Assembly (NCBI RefSeq): GCF_007747995.1
Contig: NZ_CP036276.1
Span: forward strand, 7,120,001-7,184,000
Direction: 5' to 3'
Source of the DNA: Symmachiella dynata
GTDB lineage: Bacteria; Planctomycetota; Planctomycetia; Planctomycetales; Planctomycetaceae
DNA length: 64,000 bases
The position numbers were made by a program, and so were the translations under genes. Positions 42,905 to 50,988 of this stretch are shown piece after piece (the stretch's first letter is position 1; every line of letters starts with the position of its first letter). The notes beneath the pieces are model-generated. The model made no database searches. It was not told the origin of the DNA and saw only the letters and a list, made by a program, of their open reading frames with translations.

Positions 42905-45052
42905 ATGATGAATGTCACTGAAGTACCGGCCCCCTCTAACTCAAACAGCCAACAGTATCTCACCGACTCTTCGCAAGTCTTGTTGGGTTTGTTGACGTTG
43001 TCCGACAATTGTGTCGCACATCCCCGCACGACCGATGACGATACCGGCGACGTCATTGCGCGCCCGGCGTTGACCAGCTTGCTGTCGGCGCTGCATTACC
43101 GCGACGTGGCGACGGTCGAACATGCGCGGCGGGTGGCGATGTTGGCATTGGGCATGGCATCGCAAATTGGCTGGGAAGATCGGGAACTGAAGGTACTGGA
43201 AGTAGCCGCACTGCTGCATGACATCGGCAAGATCGGCGTTCCGGACAGCATCCTGTTCAAGCCAAGCTCCTTGAGTCCCGAAGAAGCGGAACTCATGTCG
43301 CTGCATTATTACATTGCCAACGACGTGCTGCAGGCGTACCACGTAGATCCTGAAGTCTTAGAGATCGTCAGCCAATGTCACGAACACTACGACCGTGTTG
43401 GGTATGATTCCCAACGCGTGGGCAGCGACGTCCATATGGGCGCGCGGATTTTAGCAGTGGCCGACGCCTATGATTCCTTGGCGACCGAACAGGTCTACCG
43501 CAAGGCCAAGCCGCACGATGAGATCATGCAGATCTTAATGCTCGGCGCGGGAACGCAATTTGATGGAAATATCATTTGTTCGTTGTCACGCTGGGTGGAA
43601 GATGGCCGGGTGCCGACGGGAATGCATTTGAACAGCAAGGGTTTGCTGCCCTCTGAAGTTTCGGAACGTGAATTTCGCGGCGACTCAGAAAATGCCGGCG
43701 CTCTGTGCCATATTTTTGCTTATCTCCACTTATTAGAGAATCTGTATGACGGATTCTATTTGATGAATTCCGATCAACGTTTCGTCGTCTGGAACCGCCG
43801 CGCCGAAGACCTGCTGGGGCATCGCCCACACCATATGCTGAACAACGTCTGGTCCAACAAGACCTTGGGCTACTGCAACGAAAAAGGCAAACCGCTTGCC
43901 GACAAGAAGTGTCCCCTCTTTCAAGCATTGGCCGAACGAAAGCCGGTTACCACCACGCTGCCGGTGCGGCATCGCAGTGGCGAACTGGTTGAGGTGGAAG
44001 TCCAGACCGTACCGTTGATCGATAGCGAGGGAATCCTGAAGGGCGTCGCGGAGATCTTCCGCAATACCTCTCGACAGGGAGGAAAAACCCAGCAGTATCG
44101 CGAGCTCAAAGAAGCCGCCAGTCGCGATTCGCTGACGCAAACGGCCAATCGCGGCGAGATGGAACGGCAACTCGAACAGACATTGGCCGAGGCGACAAAT
44201 GGCCAAACCGCTGAGACGTTCTGCGTTATTTTTATTGATGCCGATCATTTCAAGAGCATCAACGACGATTTCGGCCATACGGTCGGGGACGACGTGTTAG
44301 TCGAACTCGCCAAACTCCTGCAGAATGAAACCTACTCTGGCGAGTTGGTGGCGCGTTACGGCGGCGAGGAATTTGTGGTCATCTGTCCCGCAACGGACCT
44401 CGACCAAGGTTACAAGCGAGCCGAGCGGCTCCGCATCGCTGTGAGCAAACTCAAGATCGCCGATCTCAAAGGTCGCAAGCTGACCGCATCGCTGGGTATC
44501 GCGGTGAACGAGCCGGGTGATACCGTCACGGATCTTCTCAGCCGCGCTGACAAGGCACTGTACGAAGCCAAAGGGGCCGGCCGCAATACGACGCGGGCGT
44601 ACGCAAACAAAGAGTTGGACATCCAGTGCCAACTGGAGAACGCCCAAAAAGAGGCCAAAGAGGCGGAGGCATTTATGTACAAAGGCACCTTCCACGCAGT
44701 GATCGCGTCGGACATGTTGGTCTATAAGCTGGCAGGATTTGTCGACGATTACCAATCCAAAATTCTGGAAGTGACCCCCGAGCGCGTCGTCATGCGTCTC
44801 GGCAACCGCGGCGTCATTCCAGGGTGGGGCAATCATGACGGCCGACGCCCGGTGACGATTGAGGTGGTTATCGGCAAGGAAGAAGTCCAAGAGCCTGGCA
44901 AGACGCGCGCACGGGCCAAGCGGGTGGAGATTCTGGTCACAATTAGTCCTGTGGGCTGGATCCGCAAAAAAGACGTCTTCCAACACCGCGCTGCCGGCGT
45001 CTTCAAGGATTTGAAGAGCTACTTCATCGCTGATATGGATTTATCACCGTAG
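42905..45052 (+). CDS. HD-GYP / PAS-like / GGDEF signalling protein
   Basis: 715 residues. HD-GYP-like domain about 55-230: VEHARRVAML, LLHDIGKIGVPD (His105-Asp106) and a changed GYP region, CHEHYDRVGYD, where H-H-E-x-x-D-G-x-G-Y-P is usual. A PAS-like domain (about 275-390: GFYLMNSDQRFVVWNRRAED, LVEVEVQTVPLIDSEGILKG). GGDEF domain about 405-570 with an intact catalytic RYGGEEF (486-490) and DADHFKSINDDFGHTVGDDV; the allosteric R-x-x-D site before it is absent. The last 135 residues form an unrecognised domain. It probably makes cyclic di-GMP; phosphodiesterase activity is doubtful. GGAGA lies upstream of the ATG. Single gene, no membrane segment. Confidence 0.88.
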   Translation: MMNVTEVPAPSNSNSQQYLTDSSQVLLGLLTLSDNCVAHPRTTDDDTGDVIARPALTSLLSALHYRDVATVEHARRVAMLALGMASQIGWEDRELKVLEVAALLHDIGKIGVPDSILFKPSSLSPEEAELMSLHYYIANDVLQAYHVDPEVLEIVSQCHEHYDRVGYDSQRVGSDVHMGARILAVADAYDSLATEQVYRKAKPHDEIMQILMLGAGTQFDGNIICSLSRWVEDGRVPTGMHLNSKGLLPSEVSEREFRGDSENAGALCHIFAYLHLLENLYDGFYLMNSDQRFVVWNRRAEDLLGHRPHHMLNNVWSNKTLGYCNEKGKPLADKKCPLFQALAERKPVTTTLPVRHRSGELVEVEVQTVPLIDSEGILKGVAEIFRNTSRQGGKTQQYRELKEAASRDSLTQTANRGEMERQLEQTLAEATNGQTAETFCVIFIDADHFKSINDDFGHTVGDDVLVELAKLLQNETYSGELVARYGGEEFVVICPATDLDQGYKRAERLRIAVSKLKIADLKGRKLTASLGIAVNEPGDTVTDLLSRADKALYEAKGAGRNTTRAYANKELDIQCQLENAQKEAKEAEAFMYKGTFHAVIASDMLVYKLAGFVDDYQSKILEVTPERVVMRLGNRGVIPGWGNHDGRRPVTIEVVIGKEEVQEPGKTRARAKRVEILVTISPVGWIRKKDVFQHRAAGVFKDLKSYFIADMDLSP

Positions 45053-45069
45053 AGAGTCCGCCCGAAAAA

Positions 45070-45148
45070 GGGTGCCACTGGCGGCTTGTCCGCCAGTGCC
45101 TACGATGTCACCAGAAAAACACTGCTGGACGAGCCAGCAGTAGCACCC
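45070..45148. repeat. Paired inverted REP-like element, family 1
   Basis: GGGTGCCACTGGCGGCTTGT at 45070-45089 and its inverted mate ending CAGCAGTAGCACCC at 45148 form the same paired layout as 14974-15053. Confidence 0.75.
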
Positions 45149-45230
45149 GACGCGGCTTCTCGATGCTGAACATCTCAGTGCTGTACAATAGCGCGCTACA
45201 CAATGCACGTACTCTGCAAAGTTCAAAAAG

Positions 45231-45388
45231 CCTCGCGCAGAGACGCGAAGGCGCAGAGGGTGTTGTGTGACACGGATTGGTCTGTGCGCGACTCGCTGCC
45301 GGAGCCTTGCGTTTTCAGGTTTTCGCCAATGTGGGTTTGCAACCCTCGCTTCTTTTCTTCTTTGCGCCTCTGCGTCTCTGCGCGAGGT
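45231..45388. repeat. Inverted pair of CTCTGCG-type repeats
   Basis: CCTCGCGCAGAGACGCGAAG (from 45231) and CTCTGCGTCTCTGCGCGAGG (to 45388) are inverted copies about 100 bases apart, near-identical to 16752-16780. Confidence 0.7.
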
Positions 45389-45422
45389 TTTTAGATGCGC
45401 AGTTCTCTCGTCCTCTGCAGAA

Positions 45423-45444
45423 AGGTGCGTCGCGACGCACCCTA
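45423..45444. repeat. GTGCGTCGCGACGCAC repeat, family 2, copy 5
   Basis: GGTGCGTCGCGACGCACCCT, a perfect palindrome core with the same flanks as 28814-28834 (inverted). Confidence 0.75.
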
Positions 45445-45573
45445 CGTTGCTGGTTGGCAACGGGGACAGCCCAAGAGTTGCGGAAGGACCGACTGTCGTT
45501 CTAACATAGCGCGGCTGACCGGAACCGTCGCACTGCCGGAACACTTTATCAGAGAACTGCTGAGGACTTCATC

Positions 45574-46155
45574 ATGGCGAAACAAATATTAATGCTCGTC
45601 GGCGATTTCGTTGAGGACTACGAGGTGATGGTGCCGTTTCAGGCGCTGTGGATGGTCGGGTTGGAAGTGCATGCGGTTTGCCCGCAGAAAAAGGCGGGGG
45701 ATTCGGTGCGGACCGCCGTGCATGATTTCGAAGGGGATCAAACTTATAGCGAAAAACCGGGGCACAATTTTACGCTCAACGCCGATTTCGATGCGGTCGA
45801 TCCAACGGCCTACGACGGGTTGGTCGTGCCGGGGGGACGGTCGCCGGAGTATCTGCGGCTGGACGGCAAGGTCCTCGAGATGGTGCGGCACTTTGCGGAA
45901 ACCGGCAAGCCGATCGCGTCGATTTGCCACGGCCCGCAATTGTTGGCGACCGCTGGAATTCTTAAAGGCCGCAGCTGTGCCGCTTATCCCGCTTGCCGAC
46001 CGGAGGTCGAAGCGGCCGGCGGTCAGTTTGCGGAAATCCCGGTCGACGGTGTGCACGTTGACGGCAACCTTGTCACAGCACCGGCATGGCCCGCGCATCC
46101 CCGCTGGTTGGCGGCGTTTTTGGATGTGTTGGGCGTTACGATTCAACACGGATAA
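45574..46155 (+). CDS. DJ-1/PfpI family protein
   Basis: 193 residues of the class I glutamine-amidotransferase-like fold. The nucleophile elbow reads [14 protein letters not shown] (Cys with the following His), and a Glu-rich N-terminal segment ([19 protein letters not shown]) provides the usual acid; [17 protein letters not shown] is the oxyanion-side motif. Members include proteases/chaperones (PfpI), deglycases (YajL-type) and stress proteins. The exact activity cannot be read. Its start is clear: the frame begins directly after the repeat-dense gap. It precedes the DUF423 gene on the same strand by 22 bases, so the two are probably one operon. Confidence 0.9.
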   Translation: MAKQILMLVGDFVEDYEVMVPFQALWMVGLEVHAVCPQKKAGDSVRTAVHDFEGDQTYSEKPGHNFTLNADFDAVDPTAYDGLVVPGGRSPEYLRLDGKVLEMVRHFAETGKPIASICHGPQLLATAGILKGRSCAAYPACRPEVEAAGGQFAEIPVDGVHVDGNLVTAPAWPAHPRWLAAFLDVLGVTIQHG

Positions 46156-46177
46156 CTGAATATAAAGGTGCTTGCTA

Positions 46178-46633
46178 ATGTGTTGCTCGAAAAGTTGGAC
46201 GTGGATCGGGGCGGTGATTGCCGGATTGGCGGTCGTGATGGGGGCGTTTGGCGCGCACGGCGTGGATGGGTATTTCGCCGATAAATACGCGGATCAAACC
46301 AAAGAACTCGCCGGGGGAGAAATCCCCGCTGCACAGAAATATCTGCGCGATTTTAACACAGCGGCGGATTATCAGATGTACCACGGCTTAGCCTTGCTGG
46401 CAGTCGGATTGCTGTCGACGATGCAGCCGAAGCGGTCGTTGCAGATCGCCGGTTGGTCGTTTGTGGGGGGCGTGGTTTTGTTCTCGGGGTCGCTGTACGT
46501 ACTCACGCTCACCGGCAATACGAAGCTGGGCATGATTACACCCATAGGTGGTTTGCTGTTTCTTGTAGGTTGGGTGGCATTGGCGATCGGGGCGTGTCCC
46601 TGTGGGACGACCAAAGTTGAGTTGAATGTGTAA
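46178..46633 (+). CDS. DUF423 membrane protein
   Basis: 151 residues. Four hydrophobic segments with the family marks GAVIAGLAVVMGAFGAHGVD near the N-terminus, YQMYHGLALLAVGLLS in the middle and GGVVLFSGSLYVLTLTGNTK and MITPIGGLLFLVGWVALAIG near the end. DUF423 (YgdD/SPH-like) proteins are small inner-membrane proteins of unknown role. The start at ATG 46178 is chosen over TTG 46172 because AAAGGTG lies 7 bases before it. It follows the PfpI gene by 22 bases. An insert of about 30 hydrophilic residues (ADKYADQTKELAGGEIPAAQ) between the first two helices is longer than I expect for the family. Confidence 0.88.
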   Translation: MCCSKSWTWIGAVIAGLAVVMGAFGAHGVDGYFADKYADQTKELAGGEIPAAQKYLRDFNTAADYQMYHGLALLAVGLLSTMQPKRSLQIAGWSFVGGVVLFSGSLYVLTLTGNTKLGMITPIGGLLFLVGWVALAIGACPCGTTKVELNV

Positions 46634-46679
46634 AGTCGCCGACCGCTGAGAACCACCATTTCAGGAGTCTGATTGCGTC

Positions 46680-47417
46680 ATGAAATTCCTGGTGCTGCTG
46701 TTTATCTTCATCATCATGTGCATGGTCGGCACAATTCTGGTCTTCCAGTATTTTGGATGGACGGGGTTGGCTTGTGTGTTGGTCGTCCTGTTTTTGGGCG
46801 TGATCTTCCTCAAGCGACTGATGAGTTGGTTGTTTATCCGATTGCTGATGACGCCGTTTCGCAAGAAGGCGGCGGTGCTTAAGAATGCGACCGTTGAAGT
46901 GCACCGCGTCGCTCCGGCAGATCCTCCGGATCGCAGTGACGAAATCGCCGAAGAACGAGCCATGCTGGAAGAGGCGGGTTTTGATGATGAAGATTTAGAG
47001 GAAGAGGAAGAAGAGTACAGCTCTGAGGAATATCTACGCGATTTGATCGCACACGATGCGGCTGCCGATTGGTATGAGATTGATGTGACGATCACCCCAG
47101 CGACGCCAAGCGAAGGCCGCGAACAGACGCCGTTTCAATATTGGGAACCGGCAGAGTTGATGCTCGTGCCCTTTGATTATTCCGGAAACCGTTTTGACGG
47201 TGATGATTCGGACGATCCGGAAGAAAACGCCGGACTGGGGATTCACTCGGTGCAGATCTGGCAGGAGAGCGCGTTCCAGGAAGACGAAGAGGGAAAATAC
47301 GCCGGACCACAACGAATCTTGCTGCACGTGGGCGTCCCCCGCGGAAGCAACGACATGGCATTCATGTACTATTTCGAAAAATTCGGGCAGGTGGAATTGC
47401 CCACAATCAACGTCTGA
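46680..47417 (+). CDS. Membrane-anchored acidic protein of unknown function
   Basis: 245 residues. Two close N-terminal membrane helices (FLVLLFIFIIMCMVGTILVF and LACVLVVLFLGVIFLKRLMS, about 3-50) precede a strongly acidic stretch (about 84-120, DDEDLEEEEEEYSSEEYL) and a C-terminal domain (about 128-245) with YEIDVTITPATPSEGREQ, WEPAELMLVPFDYSG and LLHVGVPRGSNDMAFMYYF. I do not recognise the C-terminal domain. The gene follows the DUF423 gene by 46 bases, so it may end the same transcript. Real by composition and context; function unknown. Confidence 0.7.
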   Translation: MKFLVLLFIFIIMCMVGTILVFQYFGWTGLACVLVVLFLGVIFLKRLMSWLFIRLLMTPFRKKAAVLKNATVEVHRVAPADPPDRSDEIAEERAMLEEAGFDDEDLEEEEEEYSSEEYLRDLIAHDAAADWYEIDVTITPATPSEGREQTPFQYWEPAELMLVPFDYSGNRFDGDDSDDPEENAGLGIHSVQIWQESAFQEDEEGKYAGPQRILLHVGVPRGSNDMAFMYYFEKFGQVELPTINV

Positions 47418-47653
47418 ACTGTTGGCACAATCCGGTCGCTCGGCAAAGCCGGGGGCTGAGGGGCGAAATTTTGCGGGATCCGCCCGCGAACCCGCCGCAT
47501 GTTGCCAAAATGCATCGTATGTTTCCAGTAGACCACAGCCATTCCGGTGCGCGTTGCGATTTGTGAACGCAAAACCGGCATGTTCCCTACAATTGCCCGA
47601 AGACTCGCGAATCTCCGCGTCGATTCGGTCCCTTGGTCCGCCGGAGACAAAGC

Positions 47654-49063
47654 ATGTTCAATCGCAAAATCCATCGGCACGCCACACACATCCCACAGCG
47701 GGGAACCCACGCCGATATCGCCCAGCCGGCACAAGCCGCGGCGGTGGTCGGTGCACAACTTCCACAAACGCAAACCCCCGCTGCTGTCGCTTATCTCGAC
47801 GTGCAGGAAACACTCCACTTAGCGAATGACCGGAACTACGACTTATCGTCGTTTCGCCACACGTGGCAGGAACCAGAGTTCACGCGTTTGATTCAGCAAC
47901 TCTCCCAAAAAACTGCAGCCACCGAGACTGCTACACTGGAGCGTCGCTGTCTGCAAATGCTAGGGGATCTGTTCCATACCGCCGAACCGGCGGGAGCTTC
48001 GGTCTCGAGCCCAGCACTGGCCGTGCAATTGGCGGGGCTGGCAATGCTTTGGAATTGGCGCCGCCATCACCGGACGTCGGGCCAACCGATCACACGTCCA
48101 AATATCATTTGGGGTCGGACCCCCTCACCCGCATGGGCGCAATTCTCGCGCATCTTTGAAATCGAACCGCGCAGCGCAGAGTCGACCGACAACCGTTTCG
48201 TGTTGGATGTCGACAGCGCAATGGCGCGGATTGATGCGAATACGATTGGCGTCGTCGGTGTGCTGGGCAATGATGTGACTGGCAATTACGACTCCCTGGC
48301 GGAACTCAATGACGGGCTGACCCACATTGACAACACAACTGGTCACAACGTGCCGATTCACGTCGATGCGGCGGGCGGCTTCGTGGCGCCGTTTCTGACA
48401 CCCGAAATGCCCTGGGATTTCCGTTTGCCGCGCGTGCAGTCCATTCAGGTTTCGGGAGGACAGTATGGGATGGTCCAACCCGCAGCTGAGTGGGTCTTAT
48501 GGCGCGACCCGGCGACATTGCCCGCCGGATTGTGCGACACAAATCACGATGACAACGCGGTCTCCGCACCCGAACACGTGGTGGCCCAGTATTACAGTTT
48601 CCTCAGACTCGGTCGGGACGGGTATACGCGGATCATGCAGGATCTGCAGGACGTTTCACAAATCGTTGCGCAAGGATTGGCGGCGACAAATCGATTTGAG
48701 GTCTTGAGCGACAGTCACTCATTGCCGCTGGTGTGCGCCAAATTGCGGGATGGCTCCCGGTTTTCGGTGCTTGACGTCTCACAGGAATTGCACGAACGGG
48801 GCTGGCAGGTGCCGGCTTCGCGCGTCGGCAGTGGTCCCGTTGAGATCCTCCGCATTGTGCCGGGCGAGGGATTCGATCGCAGCCGTGCGGAGATGCTGGT
48901 TCAGGATATCCGGAGAGTTCTGAAAGTCCTCGACATTCGTCCTCCGCGGCGCACCCGACAAGAAATCGAGCAATCGTTGTTGCACGATGTCTCCGAAACA
49001 CTGCACGATCTTCGCGGCATCCATACGCGGATTCCGCTGACCACGCCTGCTCGCGTCAGCTGA
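47654..49063 (+). CDS. Glutamate decarboxylase-like protein lacking the PLP lysine
   Basis: 469 residues, similar across most of its length to group II PLP decarboxylases (GadB). LERRCLQMLGDLFHTAE, the cofactor-contact Asp in PIHVDAAGGFVAPF (Asp238) and PAAEWVLWRDPATLPAGL match the family, but the stretch that should read S-G-H-K-Y-G reads VSGGQYGM (Gln270), so the Schiff-base lysine is gone. The upstream G-S-S/T-E-A segment is also altered (SVSSPALAV). A normal decarboxylase reaction is therefore not expected. GGAG lies 7 bases before the ATG at 47654. It is an intact frame with neighbour-like codon use, which argues for a retained non-PLP role rather than recent decay. Confidence 0.82.
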   Translation: MFNRKIHRHATHIPQRGTHADIAQPAQAAAVVGAQLPQTQTPAAVAYLDVQETLHLANDRNYDLSSFRHTWQEPEFTRLIQQLSQKTAATETATLERRCLQMLGDLFHTAEPAGASVSSPALAVQLAGLAMLWNWRRHHRTSGQPITRPNIIWGRTPSPAWAQFSRIFEIEPRSAESTDNRFVLDVDSAMARIDANTIGVVGVLGNDVTGNYDSLAELNDGLTHIDNTTGHNVPIHVDAAGGFVAPFLTPEMPWDFRLPRVQSIQVSGGQYGMVQPAAEWVLWRDPATLPAGLCDTNHDDNAVSAPEHVVAQYYSFLRLGRDGYTRIMQDLQDVSQIVAQGLAATNRFEVLSDSHSLPLVCAKLRDGSRFSVLDVSQELHERGWQVPASRVGSGPVEILRIVPGEGFDRSRAEMLVQDIRRVLKVLDIRPPRRTRQEIEQSLLHDVSETLHDLRGIHTRIPLTTPARVS

Positions 49064-49321
49064 CGCACCATTGCTTGACTCCATTCCTCCAAGACGATCG
49101 TAACAATCGTGCCGATTGTGGCGTTACCGTTGCTGCTCGCGAGCGCTCCTAGAGGAATTGGGCGAAACACTTTTTTTCGAGCCGATGCTCCGACTTTTGT
49201 CGTGAAGACGGACTAGGCTTTAACTGACCGATTGCGCAGGCAACTTCTGCATTGCGTTCGAACTGCCCTGCCCTCGGTTGATGTTCGCAAAAGTGTTTCA
49301 GGATTTAGTCGAGGAATTGCC

Positions 49322-50713
49322 ATGGTGTCTTCCGATATGAGTACCGAATCGTTGTTGGCCTCTTTGTTTGCGGAAAAAGGGGTTCCTCAATCTCCCGCAC
49401 CAGACGCCGTGACTGCCGCCAGCACAATAGATTCGGAATTCATTCCCGAAGAACCAACGACATTTGAAGAAGCGGATCTGCGTGAGGCGGAAGTTGAAGC
49501 GCTCATTCTGAAATTTCTGATGAATACTGCCTCGGCGACCGGGGCGGAGATCGCAGAACAGATCAAGCTGCCGCAAAAAATGATCGACCCTGTCCTACGG
49601 CGTCTCAAGGATGAACAGCAACTCGTCTATAAAGGGATGGGCTCGCTGAATGATTACATTCACGAGATCACCGAAATTGGGGCTGTCCGCGCGCGACGTT
49701 TCTCGGAGAAAAACACACATTTTGGATCCGCGCCGGTTTCGATCAAGGATTACATTGCGGCCATCGAAGCGCAATCCATCGATAAAGATAAACCGACGGT
49801 TGCCAAACTGCAGGCAGCGTTTGCGGGATTGACGATGTGCGACGATTTGATGCGCCGCGTCGGACGGGCGATCCATTCCGGACGAGGCCTATTCCTTTAC
49901 GGAAGTCCCGGGAATGGCAAGACTAGTATTGCCGAACGGATTACCGGTGCATTCGGGGAACATATTTGGATCCCCCGCATCCTGAACATGTATGGTGAAA
50001 TCGTACGGTTGTTCGATCCCAGCAGCCATGAGGAATTGCCACTCAGTTCCAACAACGGATTGGAAAACGGTATTAAAGTCGACCGGCGATGGATCAAAAT
50101 TCGACGGCCGACGATCATCGTGGGTGGCGAATTGACGATGGACAATCTGGAGATGACCAAAAACCGCGATTCGGGAATCAGCGAAGCGCCGGTACAACTC
50201 AAAAGCAATTGCGGCACATTGCTGATCGACGATTTCGGTCGGCAACGCATGAGCGTCGCTGAGTTGCTGAATCGTTGGATTGTTCCGCTAGAAAAACGGT
50301 ATGACATTTTGAGCATGGCCAGCGGCCGCAAGGTGCGTGTCCCTTTTGACCAGATGATTGTGTTTTCGACCAACCTGGATCCGTCGGATCTGGTCGACGA
50401 AGCCTTCTTGCGGCGCATTCCGTATAAAATCGAAGCGAAGGATCCCACCGAATCGCAGTTCCGCGAACTGTTCGCAGAGCAGGCAGCGACGTGGAACATT
50501 GAACTGCCCGCCGGTGCCCTCGAACATCTGATTGAGCAGCACTACAAATCGCCGCGCCGCAACATGCGATTTTGCCATCCCCGCGACATCCTGCAACAGG
50601 TCCGCAATCTGTGTGAGTTTGAAGGACAGCCACGGATCGCCGACATTTCCGCCCTGGATGCCGCTGTGGAAACCTATTTCGGAATCATGTACGGAACCGA
50701 AGATTGGGTTTGA
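49322..50713 (+). CDS. AAA+ ATPase with N-terminal winged-helix-like domain
   Basis: 463 residues. The N-terminal part (about 50-115: LILKFLMNTASATGAEIAEQ, LPQKMIDPVLRRLKDEQQLV) reads as a winged-helix or DprA/FtsK-type helix-turn-helix. The ATPase domain has Walker A GSPGNGKTS (194-202), Walker B CGTLLIDDFGRQ, sensor residues after VFSTNLDPSDLVDEAFLRRI, and an arginine-finger-like RRIPYKIEA. GAGGAA lies before the ATG. The arrangement resembles planctomycete AAA proteins annotated as ATPases with unknown targets; it may remodel pili or regulate transcription. The frame is open 30 codons upstream, but the family-like start is at MVSSDM. Confidence 0.82.
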   Translation: MVSSDMSTESLLASLFAEKGVPQSPAPDAVTAASTIDSEFIPEEPTTFEEADLREAEVEALILKFLMNTASATGAEIAEQIKLPQKMIDPVLRRLKDEQQLVYKGMGSLNDYIHEITEIGAVRARRFSEKNTHFGSAPVSIKDYIAAIEAQSIDKDKPTVAKLQAAFAGLTMCDDLMRRVGRAIHSGRGLFLYGSPGNGKTSIAERITGAFGEHIWIPRILNMYGEIVRLFDPSSHEELPLSSNNGLENGIKVDRRWIKIRRPTIIVGGELTMDNLEMTKNRDSGISEAPVQLKSNCGTLLIDDFGRQRMSVAELLNRWIVPLEKRYDILSMASGRKVRVPFDQMIVFSTNLDPSDLVDEAFLRRIPYKIEAKDPTESQFRELFAEQAATWNIELPAGALEHLIEQHYKSPRRNMRFCHPRDILQQVRNLCEFEGQPRIADISALDAAVETYFGIMYGTEDWV

Positions 50714-50988
50714 GTCGCCCCCTGCTCTGCTTGCTGTGAGCGGGGTTCTCATCCCGGCAATGGTGGACTGGTTTCCCGGCTGCGAATCGTCGGTCGATGA
50801 GGTGTATTATCACAAATACTTTGTGTCCTCTACGGTTCTGCTGACTTCGCATTCTGTCTTGGCCGCCCGTATTTCGTCCATTAAGGCACGGTTGAGGGCG
50901 TTTCTAGCAGGCAATCTCGACAGTTGACTGGCGACATTTCTCGAAATCCTCGTTGATTGCCGCTGAGCAGATGCGTAGAGTGCTTATT

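Larger units (their letters stand above)
45053..45573. other. Repeat-dense gap
   Basis: About 521 bases with copies of three repeat families: family 1 pair (45070-45148), CTCTGCG pair (45231-45258 and 45363-45388, inverted) and family 2 (45423-45444). Reading frames across it are side effects of these repeats. Confidence 0.65.
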
